From NCBI RefSeq assembly GCF_014635025.1, contig NZ_BMCE01000003.1, forward strand, positions 124,001-188,000: DNA of 64,000 nucleotides. The letters are read 5' to 3'. This document shows, one piece after another, positions 26,199-35,041 of the stretch (positions are counted from its first letter, which is position 1; each line of letters starts with the position of its first letter). Position numbers and translations under genes: made by a program. Under the pieces are notes generated by a model. That model saw nothing but the letters and a program-made list of their open reading frames with translations, was not told the DNA's origin and did no database searches. The stretch comes from Fictibacillus barbaricus (lineage in GTDB: Bacteria; Bacillota; Bacilli; Bacillales; Fictibacillaceae).

Positions 26199-26616
26199 GT
26201 AAAAATTCTCTCCTTTTCTTTTTTCATGAAATGGGTCATGTTTGTTTGCTCAACGGATGACTTGTTTATGAAAAAGTTGGCAGGTTGTTTCATAGAGCTT
26301 TTTATTTGCAAAAAGAGTTTGCGGGGAGTATCAGAAAAAAACTTGAAGTCAAAAGCGCGGTCGATATACGCAAAAAACATTTGCCGGGATCAAGTATACC
26401 CAGCATCAACTACAAGAAAAAAGCAAAGCCGATTAATTAAATTGAAAATAGGCGGCATCCGTTTTGAGCAAAAAACGTGCCCACTTCTTTTCAGAACATG
26501 TTTACCACTATAACAAAGGTTAAGAAAAAAATGCAAATCATATCCCGAAGATGCGATTCTGACGTGGTTGAGCTACAATAGAAAAAAAGACTTTAACCTT
26601 AAGGAATGATATAGTT
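26199..26616. other. Divergent intergenic region, putP / ABC-F
   Basis: About 420 AT-rich bases between divergent genes, presumably holding both promoters. No convincing palindrome, repeat, riboswitch or small gene with a good ribosome site was found. An open plus-strand frame across it lacks any start signal and family similarity. Confidence 0.4.
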
Positions 26617-28521
26617 TTGAGTATTTTACTAGTCGAAAATTTATATAAAACATATGGAGAGAAAACTCTGTTTGATGACATCTCTTTTTCTATAAGTGAA
26701 AAACAAAGAATAGGATTAATTGGACCAAACGGTACGGGAAAATCCTCATTGTTAAAAGCTCTAGCAGGATTAGAGCCGGCAGAACGCGGGACGCTGTCAC
26801 ACGCAAATCAATTTCAGATCGAATATGTGGCGCAAGAACCCGAACTAAACGAGGAGCTTACAGTCTTGGACCAGATCTATTATGGCGATTCTCTCATTAT
26901 GAAGACAATGCGAGAGTACGAACAGGCACTATTAGATCTGGAGTCAGACCCATCTGATGAAAAAAAGCTAAAACGTTTGATGAACAGCCAGCAAAAAATG
27001 GATGAAAATGAGGCGTGGGAAGCGAATACAGTTGCTAAAACCGTCCTAACAAAACTAGGATTGCGGGATTTTTCCAGGCAGGTTAAACAGTTAAGCGGCG
27101 GGCAAAAGAAGCGTGTAGCCATTGCAAAAGCCCTGATTCAGCCTGCAGAACTATTAATTCTAGACGAGCCGACCAACCATCTTGATAATGAAACGGTTGA
27201 GTGGCTTGAAACCTTTTTAGCAAGCTATAAAGGTGCTTTGCTAATGGTTACACATGACCGTTATTTCTTAAACCGAGTTACGAACCATATTTTTGAAATG
27301 GATAACGGTAAACTTTACGTCTATGAAGGCAATTATGAGACGTTCTTAGAGAAAAAGGCAGAGCGTGAAGAGATCGCTCTGCAGAATGAGGACAAGCGCC
27401 AAAACACGTTAAGACGTGAATTAGCGTGGCTGCGACGTGGTGCAAAAGCACGTACAACAAAACAAAAAGCAAGAATTCAGCGCGTTGAAAGTCTACAAGA
27501 AGAAACAGGTCCAGCTGCAAAGGGTTCTGTGGAGTTTGCGATAGGTTCACAGCGTCTCGGAAAAAAAGTGATTGAAGTCGAGAGGTTAAGCAAGAGTATC
27601 GATGGAAAAGAACTTATAAGAAGCCTGGATTATTTGATTGTTCCTGGTGAGCGTCTGGGGATCATCGGGCCGAACGGGAGCGGTAAGACAACTTTATTAA
27701 ACATGCTGGCCGGAAGAATAGCACCGGATTCTGGTTCTGTTGAAGTCGGAGAAACCGTGAAGATCGGCTATTACACACAAGACCATGATGAATTAGATGG
27801 CAGCCTTCGAGTAGTTGACTATATTAAGGAAACTGCTCAAGTGATTACTACGGTAGAGGGGCAGTCGATAACAGCGGAACAGATGCTGGAACGTTTCCTG
27901 TTTCCTCGTTATATGCAATACACGTATATCCGGAAACTTTCGGGTGGAGAAAAACGCCGCTTGTATATGTTGAAAGTTTTGATGGAAGAGCCGAACGTTC
28001 TGTTTTTGGATGAGCCTACGAATGATCTGGACATTCAAACGTTAGGAATCTTGGAAGAATACTTAGAGAACTTCCCAGGTGTTGTTTTAACAGTTTCCCA
28101 TGACCGCTACTTCTTAGATCGAGTGGTTGATCACCTGCTAGCCTTTGAAGGCAGTGGAAAAGTTGTGAGGTTTCAGGGAAGCTACTCAGATTATATGGAA
28201 GAGAAGAAAGAGCGTGATGAGCAAGCGGCGGTTGTCAAAAAAGAAGCTGCTGTTGTGGCGGAAGGTGTCCCACAGCCCCGTAAAGAAAAGAAGAAAAAGC
28301 TATCATACAAGGAACAGCAAGAATGGGATACGATCGAAGACCGCATCATGACGCTAGAAGAAAATAAAGAGAAGATTGAAGCCGACATTGTCGCTGCAGG
28401 CAGTGATTTTGGACGGATCAGTGAATTATACGCGGCACAGAAAAAAGTAGAGAGTGAGCTCGAGTCAGCGATGGAACGCTGGGAAGAGCTCTCCCTGCTT
28501 GTCGAAGAGTTGAATAGTTAA
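26617..28521 (+). CDS. yfmR: ABC-F translation factor, YfmR/Uup-type
   Basis: 634 residues: two ATP-binding domains with no membrane segments. Walker A motifs GPNGTGKSS (near 36) and GPNGSGKTT (near 350); signatures LSGGQKKRV and LSGGEKRRL; both Walker B motifs are followed by DEPTN. The inter-domain linker is basic (RRGAKARTTKQKARIQR), and a C-terminal coiled coil (about 545-630) is of the Uup kind. ABC-F proteins bind the ribosomal E site; YfmR/Uup help rescue stalled elongation. TTG start at 26617 behind AAGGAATGA. Confidence 0.88.
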   Translation: MSILLVENLYKTYGEKTLFDDISFSISEKQRIGLIGPNGTGKSSLLKALAGLEPAERGTLSHANQFQIEYVAQEPELNEELTVLDQIYYGDSLIMKTMREYEQALLDLESDPSDEKKLKRLMNSQQKMDENEAWEANTVAKTVLTKLGLRDFSRQVKQLSGGQKKRVAIAKALIQPAELLILDEPTNHLDNETVEWLETFLASYKGALLMVTHDRYFLNRVTNHIFEMDNGKLYVYEGNYETFLEKKAEREEIALQNEDKRQNTLRRELAWLRRGAKARTTKQKARIQRVESLQEETGPAAKGSVEFAIGSQRLGKKVIEVERLSKSIDGKELIRSLDYLIVPGERLGIIGPNGSGKTTLLNMLAGRIAPDSGSVEVGETVKIGYYTQDHDELDGSLRVVDYIKETAQVITTVEGQSITAEQMLERFLFPRYMQYTYIRKLSGGEKRRLYMLKVLMEEPNVLFLDEPTNDLDIQTLGILEEYLENFPGVVLTVSHDRYFLDRVVDHLLAFEGSGKVVRFQGSYSDYMEEKKERDEQAAVVKKEAAVVAEGVPQPRKEKKKKLSYKEQQEWDTIEDRIMTLEENKEKIEADIVAAGSDFGRISELYAAQKKVESELESAMERWEELSLLVEELNS

Positions 28522-28528
28522 GTTTTGG

Positions 28529-28567
28529 AACACCTCTTGCGTGAAATCGGCAAGGGGTGTTTTTTTT
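28529..28567 (+). terminator. Terminator of yfmR
   Basis: AACACCTCTTGC and GCAAGGGGTGTT form a 12-bp stem (one G-T pair) followed by a long T-run. Confidence 0.9.
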
Positions 28568-28670
28568 TTGAGGATGAGGAAACTCGGCTTTGGCCGAGTG
28601 ACATTTTTAAAGGGGGTGGGTTTTCGCCGCTTTGTTGTGTTTTGTCGAAGGGCCTTTATTTTCTTTTTAA

Positions 28671-28733
28671 GACTTAATTGGACCTGGTTTAGACTTAATT
28701 TGTACTAAACAAGACTTAATTGTATTTCCACAA
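28671..28733 (+). repeat. Three-copy 21-bp intergenic tandem repeat
   Basis: GACTTAATT recurs exactly at 28671, 28692 and 28713, a 21-base period with variable filler. It lies between the ends of two converging ABC-F genes and is not coding. Confidence 0.7.
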
Positions 28734-28741
28734 CCTAAAAA

Positions 28742-28763
28742 CCCCCTCACCATAGTGAGGGGG
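28742..28763 (-). terminator. Terminator of yfmM
   Basis: CCCCCTCAC and GTGAGGGGG form a perfect 9-bp stem with a 4-base loop, followed on the minus strand by TTTTT. Confidence 0.9.
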
Positions 28764-28769
28764 ATCATA

Positions 28770-30326
28770 TTAAAACACTTTCGTTGTCCAGCTTTCACAG
28801 TTCCAAACGTCGTTTGCAACTTCTTTATAAAATTCAGGTTCATGGGAGATCAACAGCACACTGCCCTTAAATGCCTTCAGAGCGCGCATCAATTCATCTT
28901 TCGCCTCAACATCCAAGTGGTTTGTCGGCTCATCCAGAACAAGAACGTTATTTTCGTGGTTGATGAGCTTACATAAGCGAACCTTTGCTTTTTCCCCACC
29001 GCTGAGCACTTCTACTTTACTTTCGATGTGTTTTGTCGTTAAACCACATTTTGCAAGCGCTGCACGAACTTCATGATGAGAGAACCCAGGGAACTCGTTC
29101 CAGATCTCTTCGATACATGTGTTATAGTTCGCTGTTTTTACTTCTTGTTCAAAGTAACCGATCTCTAAGTTTTCGCCGCGTTCAACGCTCCCAGAAACAG
29201 GCTTGATCTCACCTAGAATACTGCGGAGCAATGTTGTTTTACCGATACCGTTTGCACCGACTAGAGCGATTTTTTGACCGCGCTCCATACGTAAATTCAG
29301 CGGCTTAGACAATGGCTCATCATAACCGATCACAAGGTCTTTCGTTTCAAAGATCAGCTTGCTTGGTGTACGGGCTTCTTTAAAGTTGAACTCAGGCTTC
29401 GGCTTTTCTTTTGCCAGTTCAATAACATCCATCTTATCAAGCTTTTTCTGACGAGACATCGCCATGTTTCGAGTAGAAACACGCGCTTTGTTACGGGCAA
29501 CGAAATCCTTTAAACCGGCAATCTCCTGCTGCTGACGCTTAAAAGCCGCCTCAAGCTGAGATTTTTTCATCTCATGAACGGATTTAAAGTGATCGTAATC
29601 ACCGACATAGCGGTTTAATTCTTGATTTTCCATATGGTAGATCAAGTTGATAACGCTGTTCAAGAATGGAATATCATGTGAGATCAAAATAAACGCATTT
29701 TCATATTCCTGCAGATAGCGCTTCAGCCACTCGATATGCTGTTCGTCCAGATAGTTTGTCGGCTCATCCAGTAATAGAATCTCTGGTTTCTCTAATAAGA
29801 GCTTAGCCAGCAACACCTTCGTACGCTGTCCACCGCTAAGATCGTGTACGTCTCGGTCTAACCCGATCTCATCAAGTCCTAGACCTCGAGCGATCTCTTC
29901 CACTTTTGCATCGATTACGTAAAAGTCGTTGTTTGTTAATGTGTCCTGAATGACGCCAACATCTTCCAGCATTTTTTCAAGCTCTTCCGGAGTCGCTTCA
30001 CCCATTTTTTCGTACATGCCGTTCATTTCTGCTTCCATGTCTAGCAAGTATTGAAATGCGCTCTTCAACACGTCACGGATGGACATTCCTTTTTGTAGGA
30101 CTGTGTGCTGATCCAAATAGCCAACACGCACTTTTTTCGCCCACTCCACTTTACCTTCGTCTGGCTTTAATTTGCCTGTAATTATATTCATAAAGGTTGA
30201 TTTACCTTCACCATTTGCGCCTATTAATCCGATGTGTTCTCCTTTTAGCAGACGGAAAGACACATCATTGAAGATGGCCCTGTCGCCAAAACCGTGGCTT
30301 AAGCCTTGTACCGTTAAAATACTCAT
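28770..30326 (-). CDS. yfmM: ABC-F ATPase, YfmM-type
   Basis: 518 residues, soluble, two ATP-binding domains: Walker A GANGEGKST and GANGIGKTT, signatures LSGGQRTKV and LSGGEKAKV. Close to B. subtilis YfmM in length and in sequence, including the linker NKARVSTRNMAMSRQKKLDK and the C-terminal NCESWTTKVF. YfmM belongs to the housekeeping ribosome-associated ABC-F proteins (YbiT-like) rather than the antibiotic-resistance type. It converges with the neighbouring yfmR gene. Confidence 0.9.
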   Translation of the reverse strand: MSILTVQGLSHGFGDRAIFNDVSFRLLKGEHIGLIGANGEGKSTFMNIITGKLKPDEGKVEWAKKVRVGYLDQHTVLQKGMSIRDVLKSAFQYLLDMEAEMNGMYEKMGEATPEELEKMLEDVGVIQDTLTNNDFYVIDAKVEEIARGLGLDEIGLDRDVHDLSGGQRTKVLLAKLLLEKPEILLLDEPTNYLDEQHIEWLKRYLQEYENAFILISHDIPFLNSVINLIYHMENQELNRYVGDYDHFKSVHEMKKSQLEAAFKRQQQEIAGLKDFVARNKARVSTRNMAMSRQKKLDKMDVIELAKEKPKPEFNFKEARTPSKLIFETKDLVIGYDEPLSKPLNLRMERGQKIALVGANGIGKTTLLRSILGEIKPVSGSVERGENLEIGYFEQEVKTANYNTCIEEIWNEFPGFSHHEVRAALAKCGLTTKHIESKVEVLSGGEKAKVRLCKLINHENNVLVLDEPTNHLDVEAKDELMRALKAFKGSVLLISHEPEFYKEVANDVWNCESWTTKVF

Positions 30327-30422
30327 CTATATAACACCTTTTCTGTCAGTAATTTGTACCCTCTTGATTATAGTATTGAATGGGGAAGGAACTCAATAGG
30401 TGCATAGCGAATCGTGAAAAAG

Positions 30423-30455
30423 AAAAAGCACCCAAGGAAAATATTCCTAGGGTGC
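30423..30455 (-). terminator. Terminator of small minus-strand gene
   Basis: GCACCC and GGGTGC arms with an inner GGAA/TTCC pairing, followed on the minus strand by a T-rich run; eight bases past the stop codon. Confidence 0.8.
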
Positions 30456-30462
30456 GCTGTAA

Positions 30463-30624
30463 CTATTCTTGTTCGCCTGTTCGGTTTTTAAATGCCTCTT
30501 TTGTAGCAAGATTTACTGAATCCGTCTCGTCACTTTTCTTAACGAGTCTGTTTTGAAGTGTATTGTCAGGAAATCTTCCTGGGTGGCCTTGTTTTTTATG
30601 TTCAAATGATTTGCCGCGTGACAT
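30463..30624 (-). CDS. Small hydrophilic protein, unrecognised
   Basis: 53 residues, highly charged, starting MSRGKSFEHKKQGHPGRFPD and lacking hydrophobic segments. ATG at 30622-30624 has a strong GAGGAGTGA site, and a terminator follows the stop, so it is a complete one-gene unit. Its composition resembles the many small hydrophilic proteins of sporulating Bacillus cells, but I cannot place it in a named family. Confidence 0.65.
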   Translation of the reverse strand: MSRGKSFEHKKQGHPGRFPDNTLQNRLVKKSDETDSVNLATKEAFKNRTGEQE

Positions 30625-31007
30625 GTTTTTCACTCCTCATCTCTTTACAATTTATTGTGTCCAAGAGAAGAGCCAATTATGAACGATTAGAAAGGTACTC
30701 CCACCATCAAAATAATGAGGACATTGAAGGTATTTAAAATAAGTGCAATGGAATATAGCACCTGCTCATATGAATTTGCTACAAAAACAAGCATATTTTA
30801 TTTCAGGTCAGAATATATCTGAATCACAACTAAATATTTTCTCCTACGACTAAATCATAATCACACTAAAGGCTAGCTTCTCTTATTTAAGCTTGCCTTT
30901 TTATTGTGAGGGAGGTGAAGGCTAAAAGTATTCCCAAAGTAATTCCTACTTGACAGATGGGTTTAATTGTATTAATTTTACTTTTGTTAACTAAAGGGGG
31001 ATTATAG
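30625..31007. other. Intergenic region upstream of tcyP
   Basis: About 380 bases. It holds a possible 36-codon ORF (GTG 30743 to stop 30851-30853) with a weak site, and a hairpin at 30868-30901 (AAAGGC and AGCTT pairing with AAGCT and GCCTTT) about 105 bases before tcyP. The hairpin has only a short T tail. A CymR or riboswitch element would be sensible for a cystine transporter, but no S-box or T-box motif was recognised. Confidence 0.4.
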
Positions 31008-32396
31008 GTGACTACTTACTTAGTTTTATCGAATATTGCTATTATGCTTATTCTTTTAGGTGTTTTGTATTACATGCAAAAAAAGCACGTGTCTTTCTCA
31101 AAACGTGTTTTTACGGGTCTTGGTTTAGGGATTCTTTTTGGTCTTGTACTTCAGTACGGTTATGGAGCCGACTCTGAGGTAGCCGCTAAATCGACAGACT
31201 GGTTTAATCTAGTTGGTGGGGGATATGTTACGTTCTTAAAGATGATCGTCATGCCTCTAGTGTTTATTTCAATCCTTTCAGCGTTTACCCGTTTGAATCT
31301 TAAGGGCAACATCGGAAAATTAAGTGGATTGATCATTGGGATCTTAGTAGGAACAACAGCAATTGCAGCAGTTGTGGGAATCGGTACTTCTGTAGCTTTT
31401 GATCTTGAAGCCGTTCAAATCGAGCAAGGTGATGCGGAAACAGCTCGTGGTGAAGAAATGGAGGGGACTTTTGCAGAAGTAAAAGACTTAACGCTTCCTC
31501 AGCAAATTCTATCTCTATTGCCCGCGAATCCATTCTTAGATTTTACAGGGGCTAGACCAACTTCAACGATTGCAGTTGTTATCTTTGCAGCCTTTATTGG
31601 AATTGCATATCTTGGTGTAAAGCGAAAACAAGAAGAGCATGCCGAGCTTTTTGCTAAAATCGTCGATGCGTTCTACTCTGTCATCATGCGTGTTGTAACG
31701 TTAATCCTGCGTTTAACACCATACGGAGTATTAGCTTTGATGACTAAAACAGTAGCCTTAAGCGATATGGATGCAATCGCGAAGCTTGGAAAGTTTGTTA
31801 TCGCTTCTTATGTGGCGTTGCTTATTATGTTCGGAATTCACTTATTGCTATTAACATTCGCTGGTCTTAACCCAGTCACATATATGAAAAAAGCATTCCC
31901 TGTTCTATCTTTTGCCTTTACATCCCGTACGAGTGCAGGAGCGCTTCCGTTAAACATCCGTACACAAAAGAGCATGGGTGTACCTGATGGAATCGCGAAC
32001 TTCTCAGGATCGTTCGGGCTCTCAATCGGGCAAAATGGTTGTGCAGGAATCTATCCAGCGATGCTTGCTGTAATGATTGCTCCGACTGTTGGCATCGATC
32101 CATTGTCACCATCGTTCTTATTAACACTGGTTGTAGTTGTAGCGCTTAGCTCGTTTGGTGTGGCAGGTGTTGGTGGAGGAGCAACGTTTGCAGCTATTCT
32201 TGTATTGTCTGCGATGGATCTTCCGATTGCTTTAGCAGGTCTATTGATCTCTGTTGAACCATTAATCGACATGGGCCGTACAGCTGTTAACGTAAGCGGT
32301 GCGATGACTTCTGGACTATTAACAAGTAAAGTTCAGAAGCAGCTTGATACTAATGTTTATAACGATAGTGAAAATCAAGTTGAAGTAAGTGCATAA
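31008..32396 (+). CDS. tcyP: L-cystine/sodium symporter TcyP
   Basis: 462 residues (B. subtilis TcyP has 463). A dicarboxylate/amino-acid:cation symporter fold with eight membrane segments plus re-entrant loops. Visible motifs are the serine-rich loop FAFTSRTSAGALPLN and the sodium/substrate site SGSFGLSIGQNGCAGIYPAM. TcyP is the high-affinity cystine importer, in B. subtilis repressed by CymR when sulfur is plentiful. ATG 31008 is preceded by AAAGGGGG (GTG in some readings of the site). Single-gene unit with its own terminator. Confidence 0.92.
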   Translation: MTTYLVLSNIAIMLILLGVLYYMQKKHVSFSKRVFTGLGLGILFGLVLQYGYGADSEVAAKSTDWFNLVGGGYVTFLKMIVMPLVFISILSAFTRLNLKGNIGKLSGLIIGILVGTTAIAAVVGIGTSVAFDLEAVQIEQGDAETARGEEMEGTFAEVKDLTLPQQILSLLPANPFLDFTGARPTSTIAVVIFAAFIGIAYLGVKRKQEEHAELFAKIVDAFYSVIMRVVTLILRLTPYGVLALMTKTVALSDMDAIAKLGKFVIASYVALLIMFGIHLLLLTFAGLNPVTYMKKAFPVLSFAFTSRTSAGALPLNIRTQKSMGVPDGIANFSGSFGLSIGQNGCAGIYPAMLAVMIAPTVGIDPLSPSFLLTLVVVVALSSFGVAGVGGGATFAAILVLSAMDLPIALAGLLISVEPLIDMGRTAVNVSGAMTSGLLTSKVQKQLDTNVYNDSENQVEVSA

Positions 32397-32406
32397 CCAT
32401 TTCAAT

Positions 32407-32443
32407 AAACGATCTTGCCTTTATGGGCAGGATCGTTTTTTTT
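32407..32443 (+). terminator. Terminator of tcyP
   Basis: AAACGATCTTGCC and GGCAGGATCGTTT stem with one G-T pair, followed by eight T residues. Confidence 0.92.
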
Positions 32444-32484
32444 GCTGTTTTCGATATTTTTGCTGTTTAAGGACAAAGAGAGGC

Positions 32485-32634
32485 GAGGCTGAATTCCGGC
32501 TTCAGGATGCTCGCTTTCCGCGGGGCATGCGGTGAGCCGCCTCAGCGCCTTGCGCATGCGGGGTCTCACCTGTCCCGCTGATCCCACAGGAGTCTCGCAC
32601 CTTCCGCGCCAAGCAACTTCTTTATCAACGGGCT
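32485..32634 (-). repeat. Dispersed GC-rich repeat, copy 2 (inverted)
   Basis: Reverse complement of the same family as the copy at 24503-24640: GGAAGGTGCGA, GATCAGCGG, GGCTCACCGCATGCC and AAAGCGAGCATCC occur in the same order on the minus strand. It is slightly longer, with an extra inserted segment in the middle. Both copies begin with a CCCGTTGAT-like end. Confidence 0.85.
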
Positions 32635-32702
32635 GCTTTTACATAACCTATTTAAAAACCACAATCAAATAGAAAAAAACTTTTGTTATTCTAAAAGCTT
32701 GA

Positions 32703-32730
32703 ACGGTTGTCCATTTCCTTGCATAAAATA
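32703..32730 (+). promoter_or_regulatory. Sigma-K-like promoter of Cys-rich protein gene
   Basis: AC at 32703-32704, 17 bases, then CATAAAATA at 32722-32730. This matches the mother-cell sigma-K consensus (AC, 16-17 bases, CATANNNTA) and lies about 35 bases before the start codon. Confidence 0.6.
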
Positions 32731-32764
32731 CAAAAAGTTCAAAAATTGAGTGGAGGAACTCTTT

Positions 32765-33646
32765 GTGAGTTGTGGGAATATACGACCAAATCAACCAAAA
32801 TTAAAGTGTGATAAATGCAAGTGCGGCGAAAGTATTTGTACAAGGGAGCTCAGGGAGCAATTAAGAAAAATCGTTGGAAAGAGGATTACATTGCTTACGA
32901 GAGCCAGTATCCCAAATGTTGTCTTTATTGTGGGGAGATTGATTAAAGTAGATTGCGGCACAATTATTGTTGAAAGTGAAACTCAACTGATTACAGGACC
33001 AATACTAATAAAAATATGCGATATTATTGGCTTTTCATGCGGCAATGCCTTTGCTCCTTCTCAAACTACAGTGTGTGACTTTGTGCAAGAGAAGCAGGAT
33101 GAAACTTGTTTAACTTGTAAGTGCAAGTGTACAGAGAACGAATGTATAAGGGAACTAAGAAAAGAGTTGCAACAATGTATAGGGAAGGAAATTGGAATCA
33201 CGACGCCTGCTTTGCCTATAAATGGAACATTATTGAAAGTAAGTTGCGGTTTTATTGTTTTAAGAGATAATCTTTCAGGTGCTGCTTTTATTTTTTCTCT
33301 ATGCGCAATTTCGAGTGTGGTACAGTTTAATAACGCTAATTCTTTCTGCAGTATGAAGAACCAAAACAAGGAATGTAAATTAGTATGTCATTGTGAATGT
33401 GTAAATGATATCTGTACGGAAGCATTAAGAGATGAATTAAAAGATTGCATAGGGAAGGAAGTTACCATTACTACAGAGGGAAATTTCATTGAACTTGGAA
33501 GAATAGTGAAAGTGAATTGCGGAACCATTATCCTTCAACTGGGCTTACCTATCCTCATTTCTATTTGTTCGATAACTTCTGTGAGATTAGGGAATCAGTT
33601 GCCGCCCAATGGGTTGGGGACAAATTTAAGAAGAATTATCCGTTAA
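32765..33646 (+). CDS. Cysteine-rich protein of three tandem ~85-residue repeats
   Basis: 293 residues in three homologous units. Each begins with a Cys cluster (KCDKCKCGESIC, LTCKCKCTENEC, LVCHCECVNDIC), then a charged helix (ELREQL, ELRKEL, ALRDEL), an IGK turn, and a beta-rich half with (K/L)VxCGxI and an IC-I-S segment. The beta half suggests a small barrel, possibly Sm-like as in DUF2642-type coat proteins. GTG 32765 is used, eight bases after GGAGG; GTG 32750 overlaps that site. The sigma-K-like promoter and cysteine content point to a cross-linked spore-coat or exosporium protein. Family not recognised. Confidence 0.8.
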   Translation: MSCGNIRPNQPKLKCDKCKCGESICTRELREQLRKIVGKRITLLTRASIPNVVFIVGRLIKVDCGTIIVESETQLITGPILIKICDIIGFSCGNAFAPSQTTVCDFVQEKQDETCLTCKCKCTENECIRELRKELQQCIGKEIGITTPALPINGTLLKVSCGFIVLRDNLSGAAFIFSLCAISSVVQFNNANSFCSMKNQNKECKLVCHCECVNDICTEALRDELKDCIGKEVTITTEGNFIELGRIVKVNCGTIILQLGLPILISICSITSVRLGNQLPPNGLGTNLRRIIR

Positions 33647-33664
33647 TGTAATAATAAATAAGGG

Positions 33665-33694
33665 CGCAGGACTAATCATCCTGCGTTTTATTTT
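33665..33694 (+). terminator. Terminator of Cys-rich protein gene
   Basis: CGCAGGA and TCCTGCG form a 7-bp stem followed by TTTTATTTTG. Confidence 0.85.
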
Positions 33695-34054
33695 GTTTGT
33701 AAAATTACACATATAAGGTGTGAAGTTTTGCCAATTAGGGTAAAAATTAAAAACTGAACTTTCAAAAAGTAAAAAACTTCTTTCCAGCAGATGTAGGCTC
33801 TTCCAAAATCGTGAACATTCTATGGCAAAACTGTGATAAAGTTGTGAGCTTTGTTTGAAGTTCTCGTGACATTTGGATGACGGCTGGTCACTTTTATTAG
33901 GATTCTGGTACTATGAGGGCAAAGGTTTTTTGTCATTTTGGATTTGCCTATGATTGACATTGTGATTTAGTTCACAATGTACTATAATCACTTTTGGTTC
34001 GTTATTAGGCAAAAGAAAATGCTTTTAAATAGAGAAAGGAAGGTGGACCTGGTG
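33695..34054 (+). promoter_or_regulatory. qox promoter with Rex/Fnr-type redox operator
   Basis: A palindrome with perfect 9-base arms, ACATTGTGA (33957-33965) and TCACAATGT (33972-33980), with a 6-base spacer. Its core TTGTGATTTAGTTCACAA fits the Rex pattern and also the TGTGA-N6-TCACA pattern of Fnr/CRP. TTGTGA (33960-33965) can act as the -35, 17 bases from a perfect TATAAT (33983-33988), so the operator covers the promoter. Transcription would begin near 33995. The upstream 250 bases show nothing else. Confidence 0.75.
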
Positions 34055-35023
34055 ATGCGACGGTTAAAGCCGTTTTTAACATTCGGGTTATTGATGGCCG
34101 TGTTCATGCTAAGCGGCTGCAGCGATATGGTGATTTTAGATCCAAAAGGGCCTGTAGGAGAGCAGCAAAAGGACCTTATTATGTACTCAATTGGATTTAT
34201 GACATTTATACTTATTGTCGTTTATGCACTTACAACTTTTATTGTTTATAAATATCGTGACCGCAAGAATCATAAGGGCTATGATCCTGATAATGAAGGA
34301 AGCCATTTGCTCGAAACGATCTGGTGGATCATTCCTATTATAATTACAATTGCTTTATCCGTTCCAACAGTTAAGACGATCTACTCTCTAGAAGGACCTC
34401 CTGAAGGGACTAAAGATCAGAAGCCATTGGTGATTCATGCAACATCTGTGGATTGGAAATGGGTGTTCACTTACCCAGAGCAAGATATTGAAACAGTTAA
34501 CTATCTTCATATCCCAGAAGATCGACCTGTTTTGTTTAAACTGACTTCAGCTGATTCTATGGCATCATTTTGGATTCCTCAGCTAGGCGGCCAGAAGTAT
34601 GCGATGGCAGGCATGGAGACAGAGCTTTACTTGCAGGCTGATGAACAAGGTACGTATGAAGGCCGTAACTCCAACTTTACAGGAGAAGGGTTTACTGACC
34701 ATACCTTTGATGTAATGGCTATGTCAGACGATGAATTTGAAAAGTGGGCGAGTGATGCAAAAGCGGATGCTCCAAAGCTTACGAAGGAGCAGTACGACAA
34801 GCTTATGCTTCCTGGCCATGTAAAAGAAATGACATTCTCTTCTACTCATATGGGGTGGGTTGACCACGCTGATGAAGCGGATTATGCATTAAATGCTCGT
34901 GAGCGTTTAGGTTATGAGCCAAAAGTGCCTCACTCAAAAGCAGCTAAGGAAGAAAAGAAGAAACGTGAAGAAGAGATGAAGCAAGAAGAATCAGAGTCTC
35001 ATGGGGATTCACATGCCCATTAA
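34055..35023 (+). CDS. qoxA: Cytochrome aa3 quinol oxidase subunit II
   Basis: 322 residues. Lipoprotein signal with lipobox LSGC (Cys near residue 20), two membrane segments (about 42-64 and 90-110), and an extracytoplasmic cupredoxin-like domain (VDWKWVFTYPEQDIETVNYL). It lacks the Cu-A ligands (Cys-x3-Cys) of cytochrome c oxidases, as expected for a quinol oxidase. The C terminus is charged and ends in a His-containing tail. ATG 34055 fits the AAGGTGG site and the predicted transcript start; upstream in-frame codons would precede transcription. Confidence 0.93.
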   Translation: MRRLKPFLTFGLLMAVFMLSGCSDMVILDPKGPVGEQQKDLIMYSIGFMTFILIVVYALTTFIVYKYRDRKNHKGYDPDNEGSHLLETIWWIIPIIITIALSVPTVKTIYSLEGPPEGTKDQKPLVIHATSVDWKWVFTYPEQDIETVNYLHIPEDRPVLFKLTSADSMASFWIPQLGGQKYAMAGMETELYLQADEQGTYEGRNSNFTGEGFTDHTFDVMAMSDDEFEKWASDAKADAPKLTKEQYDKLMLPGHVKEMTFSSTHMGWVDHADEADYALNARERLGYEPKVPHSKAAKEEKKKREEEMKQEESESHGDSHAH

Positions 35024-35041
35024 CAGAGGAGGCAACTTAAC

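Noticed and set aside
26193-26513. 106-codon plus-strand frame upstream of the yfmR-like gene
   Set aside because: No ribosome site, no recognisable domain, and it covers the divergent promoter region.
30640-31007. S-box or T-box riboswitch before tcyP
   Set aside because: No characteristic conserved motifs were found, only one hairpin and a weak ORF.
32402-32587. 61-codon minus-strand frame downstream of tcyP
   Set aside because: It lies on the dispersed GC-rich repeat and a terminator; the frame is an accident of composition.
33977-34054. Longer qoxA start
   Set aside because: The extra 26 codons begin before the predicted transcript start and would hide the lipoprotein signal; ATG 34055 fits better.
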